Assembly: GCA_965219925.1 (NCBI GenBank)
Contig: OZ244795.1
Span: forward strand, 868,001-932,000
From: Bin87 sp965219925
Lineage (GTDB): Bacteria; Chloroflexota; Dehalococcoidia; Lucifugimonadales; UBA3495
DNA: 64,000 nucleotides
Direction of reading: 5' to 3'
Translations under genes and position numbers: made by a program
In this document: positions 17,717 to 26,418 of the stretch, in pieces
Position numbering within the stretch: position 1 is the first letter of the stretch
Layout: each line of letters starts with the position of its first letter
Notes under the pieces: model-generated
What the model was told of the DNA's origin: nothing
Seen by the model: only the letters and a program-made list of their open reading frames with translations
The model's database searches: none

Positions 17717-18979
17717 ATGGGGAATCGCTTTATGACGAACGTGAGCGAACCGGGTCTGTTCTGGTTACCGGATGGCGCTGAACACCGTGTGGAAGGCACG
17801 GTAAATTCCGACGAAACAGGCGTGACGCTGGTAACACAAGGCAGTCTCCTCGAAGACGGCATAAGAGACCAGGAACTCCGAACCATCCACGGTGTACTCG
17901 CGGCCGATCACATCAAGCTTGTGGACGCCATCGTTATCGAAAGTGGCACCTCTGGAGGTCGATTTCTCCCAGCGCGAACCCAAGAAACTTGGCATTGTTC
18001 TTATGCGTTCCGATGAGAACCTTACGACGGCGATCTCCCACACAACATCACGTGTGTTGAGGTTCAGGTCAAATCGCTCGAGGACTGGGCACACGGGTTA
18101 GAGGGGATCCAAGTGGAGCGGGGTAGCTCATCACATTCCCTGTCTTGGCTTACGAACCAGCCCGATCTAACTCACCGGTGGTCGCTGGGTGAGGTAACAA
18201 TCCGGCAGACAATCATACCTTCGTGGAAACAAACCAGGCACCATGTGCGCGAAGCTACGGTAACAACTGACACTTTCTTCCGCGTAGGTTTTGACCAGCC
18301 TCAATCTTGGGCAGTAGTCGAGGACGTGGTATGCAGTCTGCAAGCCTTAGTGAGCATCGCCAAGGGAGAAGCGACGTCCGTGGAGTGGACTGCGATTGTC
18401 GAAGGTTCCGCCAATGCGCGGTTGATTGCTTACTACATTCCAATCCTGCGAACCAGCGGGCATCCGATCAAGCACAACGAACTATTCTCGATGGACGAAT
18501 TGGGTGGCATAGCAGGAGTCGGCAAATGGTTGGATGTGCTGCACGGTCAAGGGGTCCTAAAGACAGCGCTGTTAATAGACCGATACCGAGAGCCACCGTT
18601 CATCACGGACCGAACCGGGCACCTACTAATGGCGTGCGAAGTATACCGGCGCCACTCTATGGTCAACCCCAAAGCACACGTGGTACTGAGACCAGACATC
18701 CTCAACCCAATGTTGTGCCGGACTGGCCAAGGATTCCTTGACTGGATAGGAGATGCTAATGCGTGGACCAAGGAAGTGCAGAAAATCCGCAGCGAACAAG
18801 GGATCGGGCATTTCCAAGGCTATGCAGATGATTTAGTGGACGTGGAACAGATCCACTCGGTAAATGAGCAGCTATACGCACTGGTTGTCGCGTGCATACT
18901 CGCTGACTGCGGCGTTTCGAAGGAACTGAGGGAAGAGGTCGTTAATCGAGCCCGGTCAAAGTACGTTATAAGGTTGTGA
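17717..18979 (+). pseudogene. ApeA-like HEPN abortive-infection protein with one in-frame stop
   Basis: The two halves, 17717-18016 and 18113-18979, are in the same frame, and only a TGA at 18014-18016 interrupts a 420-codon frame. The N-terminal part (GLFWLPDGAEHRVEGTVNSD) matches the ApeA N-terminal domain style. The C-terminal half is helical and holds IRSEQGIGHF, an Rx6H arrangement typical of HEPN RNases. Known ApeA proteins block phage by HEPN RNase activity. A GGA to TGA change would explain the stop (AFR-stop-EPYDGDL). A GTG at 18113 might restart the HEPN half alone. The family call is from pattern recognition, not a search. Confidence 0.65.
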
Positions 18980-19104
18980 AACTCGGGCGGAAATGACTTC
19001 AGACCTGTTTACGAATGTCGTAGCGATCGTGCCAGTTTTGAGCAACTAACTGGCGAGTAGGCGAGTAGCGAAATCGCCTCACCTCCTGTCCAGGGTCTTT
19101 CGGT

Positions 19105-19236
19105 TGTCATTGCGAGGAGCGCAGCCGCTCATGGTGAGCCTGTCGAACCACGTGGCAATCTCGTTGAGGTTGAACACACGTCGGGAAATCACCATTGCTA
19201 CGGCGACGAGATTGCCACGCTGCGCTCGCAATGACA
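19105..19236. repeat. Inverted-repeat element (TGTCATTGCGAG family), copy 3
   Basis: Same arms and core as the copies at 4344 and 12804, ending CGCTGCGCTCGCAATGACA. The left arm carries an extra insertion around 19127-19150 containing GTGAGCCTGTCGAACCA. It is followed by AAAACCGGGAAAACCGAATG, shared with copy 2. Confidence 0.8.
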
Positions 19237-19440
19237 AAACCGGGAAAACCGAATGACCCTGACCTCCTGTCATTGCGAGGAGTGTCAGCGACGTGGCAAT
19301 CCCGTTACACATAACACCCAAAAATCCTGTCCATCCTATTCATCGATGTAAAAACCCGCCCCGCTCATCCTGATCCTGTCGCAGAACCATCCGCCATTCC
19401 TTGACCGCCTTCCACGCCTATGCTAGCCTCGAACCAGGAA

Positions 19441-19880
19441 AATGCCGGAACGGCCGGGTGGCCGCCGCGAGACTGTAATGGTCTCGGGGAGGAAAGTCCG
19501 GGCTCCTCCGGACAGGGTGCTGGGTAACTCCCAGGCGTCGGTGCGTTACGGCGCGTCGGCGACGGAAAGTGGCACAGAAACATACCGCCGGTTGCGACCT
19601 CGGTCGCCGTCGGCAAGGGTGAAATCGGGCGGTAAGAGCGCCCGGCCGCGTGCGGCGACGCACCGGCGGCCAAACCCCACCTGGAGCAAGGCCAAATAGG
19701 GGGACTATGGGTGTCCGGCCCGTCCCCGGGTTGGCCGCTGACGACCCCAGCGGTAACGCTAAACGATGAGCTGAACAGCCTCTACCGAGCGCATTGGCTC
19801 AACCCGTTGTGGGGCTAGATAGATGGTCACCGTCCGCCTACGGCGGATACAGGACCCGGCTTATAGGCCGGCCCGGCATT
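19441..19880 (+). ncRNA. rnpB: RNase P RNA (bacterial type A)
   Basis: Contains the universally conserved CR I segment GAGGAAAGTCCGGGCTCC (19489-19506) and ACAGAAACATACCGCC. Further on come GGTAAGAGCGC, GTAACGCTAAACGATGAGCT, the CR V region GATAGATGGTCACCGTCC, and GGACCCGGCTTATAGGCC near the 3' end. Terminal bases AATGCCGG and CCCGGCATT can form P1, which sets the ends given. The RNA processes tRNA 5' leaders with the RnpA protein. Confidence 0.94.
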
Positions 19881-19984
19881 CTCCCTTTCAATTCCCACTC
19901 CCGTAAAATCCTGTCCATCATGTTCATCCATGTAAAAACCCGACACTCCCCGCTAACATCCCCACCCCACGGAGTAATCCCATC

Positions 19985-20758
19985 ATGGTTAGAACCAATC
20001 GCGCCAAAGCCAAACTCCTCGCCGGAGAAATCGCCGTCGGCGGCAGCATCAACTTCTATGCCCCCATCCTTGTCGAGGTGTACGGCGTCCTCGGCTTCGA
20101 TTGGGTGTGGATCGATTGCGAACACGGATCATCCAACGACTCCGAATCCGAAAACATGATCCGCGCCGCCGAACTCCACGACATCACCCCCGTCGTGCGC
20201 GTCCCCAACGCCCAGCCGTCCACCCTGCTGCGGTTCCTCGACCGCGGCGCCCAAGGACTCATCGTGCCCCACGTCAACAACCGCGCCGAGGCCGAAGCCG
20301 TCGCCCAAGCGTCCCATTACTATCCCATGGGCGACCGCAGCAGTTCCACCGGCGGACGCACCAACCGCCTCGGCAGCGGATTGCCTCCCGCCGAATACTA
20401 TGAGGCCGCCAACCGAGAAACGCTCATCATCGCAATGGTCGAAACCCCCGAGGCCGTCGCCAACGTCCGCGATATCGCCAGTGTCAACGGCGTGGACGCC
20501 ATCCTGGTCGGCAGCAGCGACCTCACCCAGGCCATGGGTATGCCGCCCCAGGCCGATGTCGATGCCGCCATCACTCAGGTCATAGACGGCACTCTGGCCG
20601 AGGGCAAAATCATTGGCGTGGCCGGCGCCGGCATGACTGTCGACAACGTGGGGCGCTTCCAGGAATTTGCCGCCCGGGGCGTCCACCTCATGTCGGTCAA
20701 CATCCAGGATTTCGTCCGCCAGAGCGCCAGCCGATTCCTGGCCGACATCCGGGCCTGA
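19985..20758 (+). CDS. HpcH/HpaI family aldolase
   Basis: 257 residues, the family norm. Motifs: GGSINFYAPILVEVYGVLGF at the start, DWVWIDCEHGSSND (metal and substrate loop), VRVPNAQPSTLLRFLDRGAQ, an Arg-Gly-type loop shortly after LIVPHVN, and MVETPEAVANVRDIASV with the conserved Glu. These class II aldolases cleave 4-hydroxy-2-oxo acids to pyruvate and an aldehyde, or act on related carboxylates. The presence of other aromatic catabolism genes in the window agrees with such a role, but none is in the same operon. Confidence 0.92.
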   Translation: MVRTNRAKAKLLAGEIAVGGSINFYAPILVEVYGVLGFDWVWIDCEHGSSNDSESENMIRAAELHDITPVVRVPNAQPSTLLRFLDRGAQGLIVPHVNNRAEAEAVAQASHYYPMGDRSSSTGGRTNRLGSGLPPAEYYEAANRETLIIAMVETPEAVANVRDIASVNGVDAILVGSSDLTQAMGMPPQADVDAAITQVIDGTLAEGKIIGVAGAGMTVDNVGRFQEFAARGVHLMSVNIQDFVRQSASRFLADIRA

Positions 20759-20802
20759 CGCCGACCAACCCTTCTCGACATTGCTGAGATAAATCCCAGA
20801 AC

Positions 20803-21273
20803 ATGGACCCGTCGATCCTGCTGCCGCTATTGGGCGTAGTGCGCCGGGAGCTAACCAGGCTCATTTTTCTTGGTCTCGTGTTCACGTATACATTGGCAGC
20901 ACTGGTAGAATGTGGGTACGGGGGATGTGTAAATGGGCTGCCGAAAACTATCATTGCGATGCTGGGACGTGCCCCAAAGTTGTTCTGGCAAGGCATGGCA
21001 TCGGCCTATTTGGTGGAATTCACAGGAGGTTTTGCCGGTATGACAATTGGACTAGCCTGGGACTGGTGGAAACAACGCCCTCAAAAAGCAGCTGAAAAAG
21101 CCCGAACAGAAGCTTATGCGGAAGCTTACGCGGAAGCCTATGCAGAAGCTAAATTGCGCGAAATGGTATTGCGCGAAATGATGCTCCGTGCCGGCATTGA
21201 CCCGGATACCGGAGAGCCTATGCCCCCATTCAACAACGGTAATGGCACAACCAACGGTCACACCGAAAAGTAG
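20803..21273 (+). CDS. Small membrane protein with EAYA repeat tail
   Basis: 156 residues: an N-terminal hydrophobic helix (LTRLIFLGLVFTYTLAALVE), a second weaker one around residues 60-85 (MASAYLVEFTGGFAGMTIGL), then a charged tail with repeated EAYA units and two LREM repeats. No homologue is recognised. It sits 44 bp after the aldolase and 15 bp before the ThDP decarboxylase subunit on the same strand, so cotranscription is likely, but the composition does not suggest an enzyme. Confidence 0.7.
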   Translation: MDPSILLPLLGVVRRELTRLIFLGLVFTYTLAALVECGYGGCVNGLPKTIIAMLGRAPKLFWQGMASAYLVEFTGGFAGMTIGLAWDWWKQRPQKAAEKARTEAYAEAYAEAYAEAKLREMVLREMMLRAGIDPDTGEPMPPFNNGNGTTNGHTEK

Positions 21274-21288
21274 TCCCGCCTGAACCTG

Positions 21289-21813
21289 ATGGTCTCACCA
21301 GCCACCGACTATCGCAACAACGCCTGCGCCGCCGTCATCGCCGGCCTAGAGGGCATCGGCGTCGAGTTCGTCATCCACATCCCCGACAGCTTCGGCGCGC
21401 CCGTCGTCAGCCACTTCGAAGCCGCCGACGGTGTTCGCTGCTTCCCCGTCGCCCGCGAGGAAGAGGGCATCGGCATCCTCTCGGGTCTCACCATGTCCGG
21501 GCGTCGGGGAGTTATGTTCATCCAGGATGTGGGACTTGGCAACTCCATGGTCGCCCTCACTACCTTCGCCATGGCCTACCACATGCCCATGCTCATCCTT
21601 GCCATCCGCCGGGGCGGATTCGGCGAGTTCAACGCCGCCGTCCACAACTACTCTGAAACCGCGCTGGAAATGGTCGAGTCCATGAAAATCAAGGCATCCG
21701 CCCTCGATTACCGGGTTCCCTTCGACCAGTGGCCCGGCGTAATCAAATCCGCCTACGAATACGCCTACATGACCCGCCGACCCATAGTGGTATTCCTCAA
21801 TTTGAAAGACTGA
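21289..21813 (+). CDS. ThDP-dependent decarboxylase, alpha (PYR-domain) subunit
   Basis: 174 residues resembling the N-terminal PYR domain of sulfopyruvate or phosphonopyruvate decarboxylases (ComD-like): VEFVIHIPDSFGAPVV, then FPVAREEEGIGILSGLTMSG with the conserved Glu that activates ThDP, and VMFIQDVGLGNSMVALTTFA. The catalytic partner domain is encoded separately at 24917-25510. Normally the two are adjacent; here 3.1 kb with a vWA/PP2C/kinase set separates them. The substrate is a 2-oxo acid by family, identity unknown. Confidence 0.85.
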   Translation: MVSPATDYRNNACAAVIAGLEGIGVEFVIHIPDSFGAPVVSHFEAADGVRCFPVAREEEGIGILSGLTMSGRRGVMFIQDVGLGNSMVALTTFAMAYHMPMLILAIRRGGFGEFNAAVHNYSETALEMVESMKIKASALDYRVPFDQWPGVIKSAYEYAYMTRRPIVVFLNLKD

Positions 21814-21890
21814 CTCGACAAAACCGCAATTGATTGCAAGCGGCAAAATAAATACAATGGCTGCGGGTCAACAGTCTGAGTCCTGAATGC

Positions 21891-22033
21891 AGGGCCTTTC
21901 AGTTTTCGAGGATTCGTGCTCATTTAGCGTCGTTTCGGCACAGGCCGTAACCCAGAAAATTCCTGCCGTAAGAGACACTGGATTCCGGCTTTCGCCGGAA
22001 TGACGGCTACTTTGCGGAAAACTGAAAGGCCCT
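21891..22033. repeat. Hairpin/MITE-like repeat with AGGGCCTTTC ends, copy 2
   Basis: AGGGCCTTTCAGTTTTCG at the left is mirrored by GGAAAACTGAAAGGCCCT at the right. The inner CTGGATTCCGGCTTTCGCCG palindrome resembles those in the 158-bp elements. It lies at the left boundary of the vWA/PP2C/kinase module. Confidence 0.75.
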
Positions 22034-22057
22034 GGTCCTGAATGAGGAAGTTGCTTT

Positions 22058-22738
22058 ATGTCCAGTCCTAACCTTGAAGATAGAGCAGAATTTGCCGATA
22101 ATCCCGAAGACCGCTGCGCGTGTGTGCTGCTGCTGGACGTGTCCGGTTCCATGGCCGGTAACAGCATTCAGATGGTTAACGACGCCATCAAAGGCTTCAA
22201 AGATGAAGTGTCCCGCGACCGGTTGACGGCTTTGCGCGCCGAAATTGCCGTCGTCGCTTTCAACCATACCATCAACGTCGTGCGGGACTTCGTCACTGTG
22301 CGCGATTTTGACCCGCCCCAGCTATCGGCCAGCGGCGGCACCAAAATCGCCGGCGCAGTTAACAAGGCATTGGATATGATTGCCCAGCGCAAGAAGGACT
22401 ATCGGGCCAACAACATAGGATATTACCGCCCGCTAGTCGTTCTGCTCACCGACGGGTACCCGCAGCATGATACCCCGGGGGAAATCGCCGAAGCCACCCA
22501 ACGGATTGCCCGAGAAGAAGCCGAACGGCAAGTAGCGTTTTTCTTCTTCGGGGTCGAAGGCGCAGACATGGCCATGCTGGCTCAGATAGCCACGCCGCAG
22601 CGCCCGCCGCTCCGGATACAGGATGCCGAGATTGACAAAATCTTTCAATGGCTGGCCAGTTCCGTATCCGCAATCTCAACGTCTCAGCCGGGAGAGCGCC
22701 TTACGCTGCCCCTCCCGCCCGGACTCACCGAATACTGA
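22058..22738 (+). CDS. TerY-like von Willebrand A domain protein
   Basis: 226 residues. The MIDAS metal site is complete: LLLDVSGSMAG (DxSxS at residues 27-31), SGGTKIAGAV (Thr), and VLLTDGYPQHD (Asp). TerY-type vWA proteins act with a PP2C phosphatase and a Ser/Thr kinase in phosphorylation triads, often linked to tellurite, stress or defence loci. Both partners follow immediately, with the PP2C start codon overlapping this stop (TGATG). The ATG at 22058 is preceded by GAGGAAG. Confidence 0.9.
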   Translation: MSSPNLEDRAEFADNPEDRCACVLLLDVSGSMAGNSIQMVNDAIKGFKDEVSRDRLTALRAEIAVVAFNHTINVVRDFVTVRDFDPPQLSASGGTKIAGAVNKALDMIAQRKKDYRANNIGYYRPLVVLLTDGYPQHDTPGEIAEATQRIAREEAERQVAFFFFGVEGADMAMLAQIATPQRPPLRIQDAEIDKIFQWLASSVSAISTSQPGERLTLPLPPGLTEY

Positions 22739-23541
22739 TGCCGGCGCCAGCGCAATGCGACCGCCGGCTACGGTGGCAGGTAACCTCAGCGTCTGCACAA
22801 GGTTCCAGCCACGTTAAATCCGGCCAACCCTGTCAAGATTCGGTGCGATACCGCACTTACCGCGCGCTCGGAACGCCGCGCGACACCTTGGTAGCCGCCG
22901 TAGCCGACGGCGCCGGCTCTGCCCCTTACGGCGGATCAGGGGCGCTCGAGGCTGCCAACACCAGTATTCACACTGCCACGGAGCGACTGCGCGAAAATCC
23001 TAACGGCACGGGAGCGGACATACTGGAACGTATATTGGTCGAGTCAATGTGCGCAGCGCAAAAGCGGCTCGACGAAACTGCCCATAGGCAGGGGCACCGT
23101 ATTGACGATTACGCTACCACGCTCCTGCTGGCAATCTATGCCGGCGGGACTCTGGCCGCAGCGCAGATAGGAGACGGGGCCATCATCGCCGGTAGCAGCG
23201 ATGGCGATTATCACTTCATCACCAGCCCGGCCCGCGGTGAATACGCGAACGAAACGAATTTCATCACCGGGCGCAACGCCCTGACAGTATGCCAGTTCCA
23301 TGTTAGAACGGACTTGAATGTAGAGTACATCGCAATGTTCACCGACGGCATCCAGAACCTGGCGCTGGATTACCGGAGAGGAATACCGCATACACCATTT
23401 TTCCGTTCCACTTTCGATTGGCTGGTGCAACAACCCGATGAAGTGCAAGCCTATACGGGGTTGCGCCGCTTCCTCCAGTCTTCTCGCGTCAGGGAACACA
23501 CTAACGACGACGTTACGCTACTGCTGGCGAGAAGGCTCTGA
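22738..23541 (+). CDS. PP2C-type protein phosphatase of a TerY-P triad
   Basis: 267 residues from the ATG overlapping the vWA stop. An upstream in-frame extension is rejected because it overlaps the vWA gene. Metal-binding PP2C motifs are present: VAAVADGAGSAPYGG, QIGDGAIIAG, FTDGIQNLAL and EHTNDDVTLLLA. It is expected to reverse phosphorylation by the kinase encoded 1 bp downstream, with the vWA protein or another target as substrate (family knowledge). It is cytoplasmic. Confidence 0.9.
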   Translation: MPAPAQCDRRLRWQVTSASAQGSSHVKSGQPCQDSVRYRTYRALGTPRDTLVAAVADGAGSAPYGGSGALEAANTSIHTATERLRENPNGTGADILERILVESMCAAQKRLDETAHRQGHRIDDYATTLLLAIYAGGTLAAAQIGDGAIIAGSSDGDYHFITSPARGEYANETNFITGRNALTVCQFHVRTDLNVEYIAMFTDGIQNLALDYRRGIPHTPFFRSTFDWLVQQPDEVQAYTGLRRFLQSSRVREHTNDDVTLLLARRL

Positions 23542-23542
23542 A

Positions 23543-24652
23543 ATGATTGCAACTTACCGTAATAGCAAAAACGAACCCGTGAAACTCGACGTCAAACTTG
23601 GGGGCGGTGGCGAAGGGGAAGTCTATGCGGTTGCCGGCAACACTAAACAGGTAGCAAAAATATGGAAGCCGTCCAATCCAGCCAACATATCCACACAGAG
23701 AACCCTGGCGCAGGAAAGGTCCGAAAAAATCAGGATAATGATGCAGAAGCGCCCCGTGGTTCGCAACGGCGGGGGCAGCCTGTTCGTAAGGCAACATACG
23801 CCCTTTGCCTGGCCTGAAGATGTCCTGTATGACTTCAATAGCAAGGGCGTGGGATTTCTGATGCCTAAAATAGATACGGGTTCATTCCGAGAAATCTTCC
23901 GGTACTACAATCTGGAAGAGCAGAAAAAATTGGAGAAGGAACGCAACGCAAAATACGAACGCCAGGATTTGCTGTTGATGGCCCGCAACCTGGCCGAAAC
24001 TGTCGGCTGGATACACCAGGCCGGATATGTAATCGGCGACATCAATGAAAAAAACGTGCTGGCTAATGACCAAGCGCAGGTAGTCATCATAGACTGTGAC
24101 TCGATGCAAGTAGAAAACCCGGCCACCAACGAAACGTACCTCTGTACCGTAGGACGCTCCGATTATACGCCGCCGGGGTTGGCGCTGGGCGCAAAACGTA
24201 CCGCCAATGATGACCGGTTCGGTTTGGCCGTGCTTATTTTCAAGCTGATAATGCGCGGGAAGCATCCCTACCAAATCAGCAGCAATCGTCCGGAAACTAA
24301 AGATAAAATCAGATTGGATCATTTCCCATACCGGGATAATACTCTGCACATCTCTAAGACTATGCGTCAATTCAAGGAAAATTGGCAAAGCATGGAACCC
24401 AATCTGAGGCGGTGCTTTCGCGAAGCATTCGCCCCCGACTATAAGAGCACACGTCCCTGCCCGGCGGAATGGATGGAAAGGCTGGACTATATTATCAAGC
24501 CACCGTCAACCGGAACCTCTCAGTCAATGGAGCGCCGCTTGCAAGAAGTGGAGCAACAGCTGGAATATGAACGGCTGGCACGACATCAGGCGGGGCAGTG
24601 CTTGGAAAAAGTGCGCCGGCAACTGGCAGATGCTCTGCGCAGGCGGACATAA
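23543..24652 (+). CDS. Ser/Thr protein kinase of a TerY-P triad
   Basis: 369 residues from the ATG 1 bp after the phosphatase stop. The glycine-rich loop is LGGGGEGEVYAV, the VAIK-type Lys is in VAKIWKP, the catalytic loop is VIGDINEKNVL, and the DFG equivalent is DCDSMQ, an atypical form found in this kinase subgroup. An F-helix Asp follows (NDDRFGLAVLIF). The C-terminus is coiled coil. The frame stops at 24652, but a +1 frame continues the same heptad pattern (AEQQLATAEQSRANVEQQLT) to 24797, so the natural tail is probably about 45 residues longer and truncated by an indel near 24645. Confidence 0.87.
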   Translation: MIATYRNSKNEPVKLDVKLGGGGEGEVYAVAGNTKQVAKIWKPSNPANISTQRTLAQERSEKIRIMMQKRPVVRNGGGSLFVRQHTPFAWPEDVLYDFNSKGVGFLMPKIDTGSFREIFRYYNLEEQKKLEKERNAKYERQDLLLMARNLAETVGWIHQAGYVIGDINEKNVLANDQAQVVIIDCDSMQVENPATNETYLCTVGRSDYTPPGLALGAKRTANDDRFGLAVLIFKLIMRGKHPYQISSNRPETKDKIRLDHFPYRDNTLHISKTMRQFKENWQSMEPNLRRCFREAFAPDYKSTRPCPAEWMERLDYIIKPPSTGTSQSMERRLQEVEQQLEYERLARHQAGQCLEKVRRQLADALRRRT

Positions 24653-24916
24653 TGCCGAGCAGCAGTTGGCGACAGCGGAGCAGAGCAGAGCAAATGTGGA
24701 ACAGCAACTGACAGACGAGAAACAGAGACGAGTTACAACGGAGCAACGGCTGGAAAGCGAGCGGCAAAACTGGCGAAAGCGCGAAAATCTTGTGTGACGG
24801 ACTGCACCTTGCTCTAATAGCGTGTTCCGCCGGTGCAGGGGCTGCGATTACCACCATGTCATTCCTGATATGGCTGCTCTAACGCATCAGGCAAATACCA
24901 CGGAGGGCCTGTTGAT

Positions 24917-25510
24917 ATGACCACTCCCCGCATCGACGCCCTGCAAACCATCTCAACCGAGTTCGCCGCCGAACCCGTGGTCTTCACCTGCGGTTCCACT
25001 AGCCGAGAGATGGCCGACCTCGACCGGCAGCCCAACCATCTCTACGTCGTGGACTCCATGGGACTGGTCAGCAGCATTCTGCTCGGCCTCAGCCTGGGCC
25101 TGGAATCAGCCGGCCATCGCCAGAACCCCTACCGAAAAGTAGTGGGAGTCGAAGGTGACGGCGGTATGCTGATGAACCTGAACTCCCTCACCAGCATCGG
25201 TTACCTCCAACCGGAAAACCTGCTGCTGGTCGTGCTGGACAACCAGCAATACGCCTCTACCGGCGGCCAGGCCACCTTCACCACCCACCTGGACCTGGCC
25301 GACATCGCCGAATCCTGCCGCCTCAAGGTCTGGCGCGCCGACGATATCGAGACGCTGCGGCAGTCCCTCACCGAAGCGGCCACCACCGCCGGACCCTGCT
25401 TCGTCCACATGAAGATCGCCCCCGGCAACGCCGCCGGCATTCCCCTGTTGTTAGACGATCCGGTAACCCTGGGCCACACCTTCACCCAGTGGCTGGCGAC
25501 GGTGAGCTAA
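24917..25510 (+). CDS. ThDP-dependent decarboxylase, beta (ThDP-binding) subunit
   Basis: 197 residues with the ThDP/Mg motif GVEGDGGMLMNLNSL followed by NQQYAST, and VVDSMGLVSSILLGLSLGL earlier. It matches ComE-like catalytic halves and should pair with the protein at 21289-21813 to decarboxylate a 2-oxo acid. A GGAGG precedes the ATG by 11 bp. Its 3' end overlaps the last 4 bases of the convergent brnA gene. Confidence 0.88.
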   Translation: MTTPRIDALQTISTEFAAEPVVFTCGSTSREMADLDRQPNHLYVVDSMGLVSSILLGLSLGLESAGHRQNPYRKVVGVEGDGGMLMNLNSLTSIGYLQPENLLLVVLDNQQYASTGGQATFTTHLDLADIAESCRLKVWRADDIETLRQSLTEAATTAGPCFVHMKIAPGNAAGIPLLLDDPVTLGHTFTQWLATVS

Positions 25511-25866
25511 CCGCCAAACACCGCCCGGCGCAATGTCGCGTTGAGCCGCGACTGCCAGCCCTTGCCGCTGCTCCGGAACGATTCCACTACGTCAGCATCA
25601 AGCCGGATCGTAATGCGCTGCTTCGGCGCAGCCTTCTGTTTGCCGCGGGTATTCCGCCAGCGCTCGACCAATTCAGGATGCACTTCACTGGTCGGACGCG
25701 CGTTGGCAAACCATTTGTCATCAAGCTCAAACTGGTCAGGGTCTTTGGCAATTCCAACGTTTATTGCGGTTTCTTCACCGTACTTCGCAGAGATCTCGTC
25801 AAAATTCATCCCACTGGCTACAATTTCGTCAAACGTCAGTCCGGTTCCCTCTATAGACTCATCCAT
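25507..25866 (-). CDS. brnA: BrnA-like antitoxin
   Basis: 119 residues. The C-terminus has the ribbon-helix-helix pattern of BrnA: KQRITIRLDADVVESFRSSG then GWQSRLNATLRRAV. Start at ATG 25866 chosen because it begins just after the toxin remnant; the frame is also open upstream through the BrnT C-terminal codons. BrnA neutralises BrnT and represses its own promoter. The partner toxin gene is frameshifted, so this may be an orphan antitoxin. Confidence 0.85.
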   Translation of the reverse strand: MDESIEGTGLTFDEIVASGMNFDEISAKYGEETAINVGIAKDPDQFELDDKWFANARPTSEVHPELVERWRNTRGKQKAAPKQRITIRLDADVVESFRSSGKGWQSRLNATLRRAVFGG

Positions 25867-26111
25867 ATTTGTACCGTTCCCGTGCGTTGGCCTACGGACG
25901 CTGATTATGCGGACGTGGTCGCCCCGGATGGTAAACACGAGGTTGTGCAAGCGGTCTCGAATAAACCCGAGGACACCCAACGCATTTCGGATTGTCGGTG
26001 AGCCGGCTCTACCAGGGCGGAATTCCAGTCGAATTCTTCAATGTCCGCGAAATCTATCCCGTGCTTCTCCAGATTGTCCCTGCGTTTGGTTTCGTCCCAC
26101 TCATATTCCAT
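25867..26111 (-). pseudogene. brnT: BrnT-like toxin, frameshifted
   Basis: Begins at ATG 26111 with MEYEWDETKRRDNLEKHGID, the classic BrnT N-terminus. After RWVS the frame is lost, and the +1 frame continues GFIRDRLHNLVFTIRGDHVR and IISVRRP. A single missing base around 25970-25975 accounts for the break. If the frame were restored it would read directly into brnA with no stop, which is unusual. BrnT is normally a RelE-fold ribonuclease of about 90 residues. Confidence 0.8.
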
Positions 26112-26169
26112 TACTCTATTTGTACATACAATAATACTGCGTGTCAAAACATCACTGCCCATCCATCAG

Positions 26170-26327
26170 GGAAATCGCATATGGACGGTTTAACCGCCGT
26201 CATTCCCGCGAAAGCGGGAATCCAGTGCCCGAAGTCAGTAGTTTCGTTGCGAAATTCCAGCAGATTACAAGCTCTGGACTCCGGCTTTCTCCGGGGTGGC
26301 GTGGCTGTAATTTCATATGCGATAGCC
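26170..26327. repeat. 158-bp MITE-like element, copy 2
   Basis: Collinear with 5978-6135 over its full length. The right end CATATGCGATAGCC is identical; the left end is degenerate at 3-4 bases (GGAAATCGCATATG). It lies between the BrnT remnant and the IS66-type element. Confidence 0.72.
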
Positions 26328-26418
26328 CAGGCCCATCCATGTAAAAACCCGTTCCCCCCGCTCCTCGCAATGACAGTAGGCCAGTTTGGTTTGACAAAGT
26401 GGATACACGTGAGGCGGC

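Noticed and set aside
16378..18016. TGA recoding as Trp
   Set aside because: Many intact genes in the window end with TGA (for example the PP2C and vWA genes), so TGA is a normal stop here.
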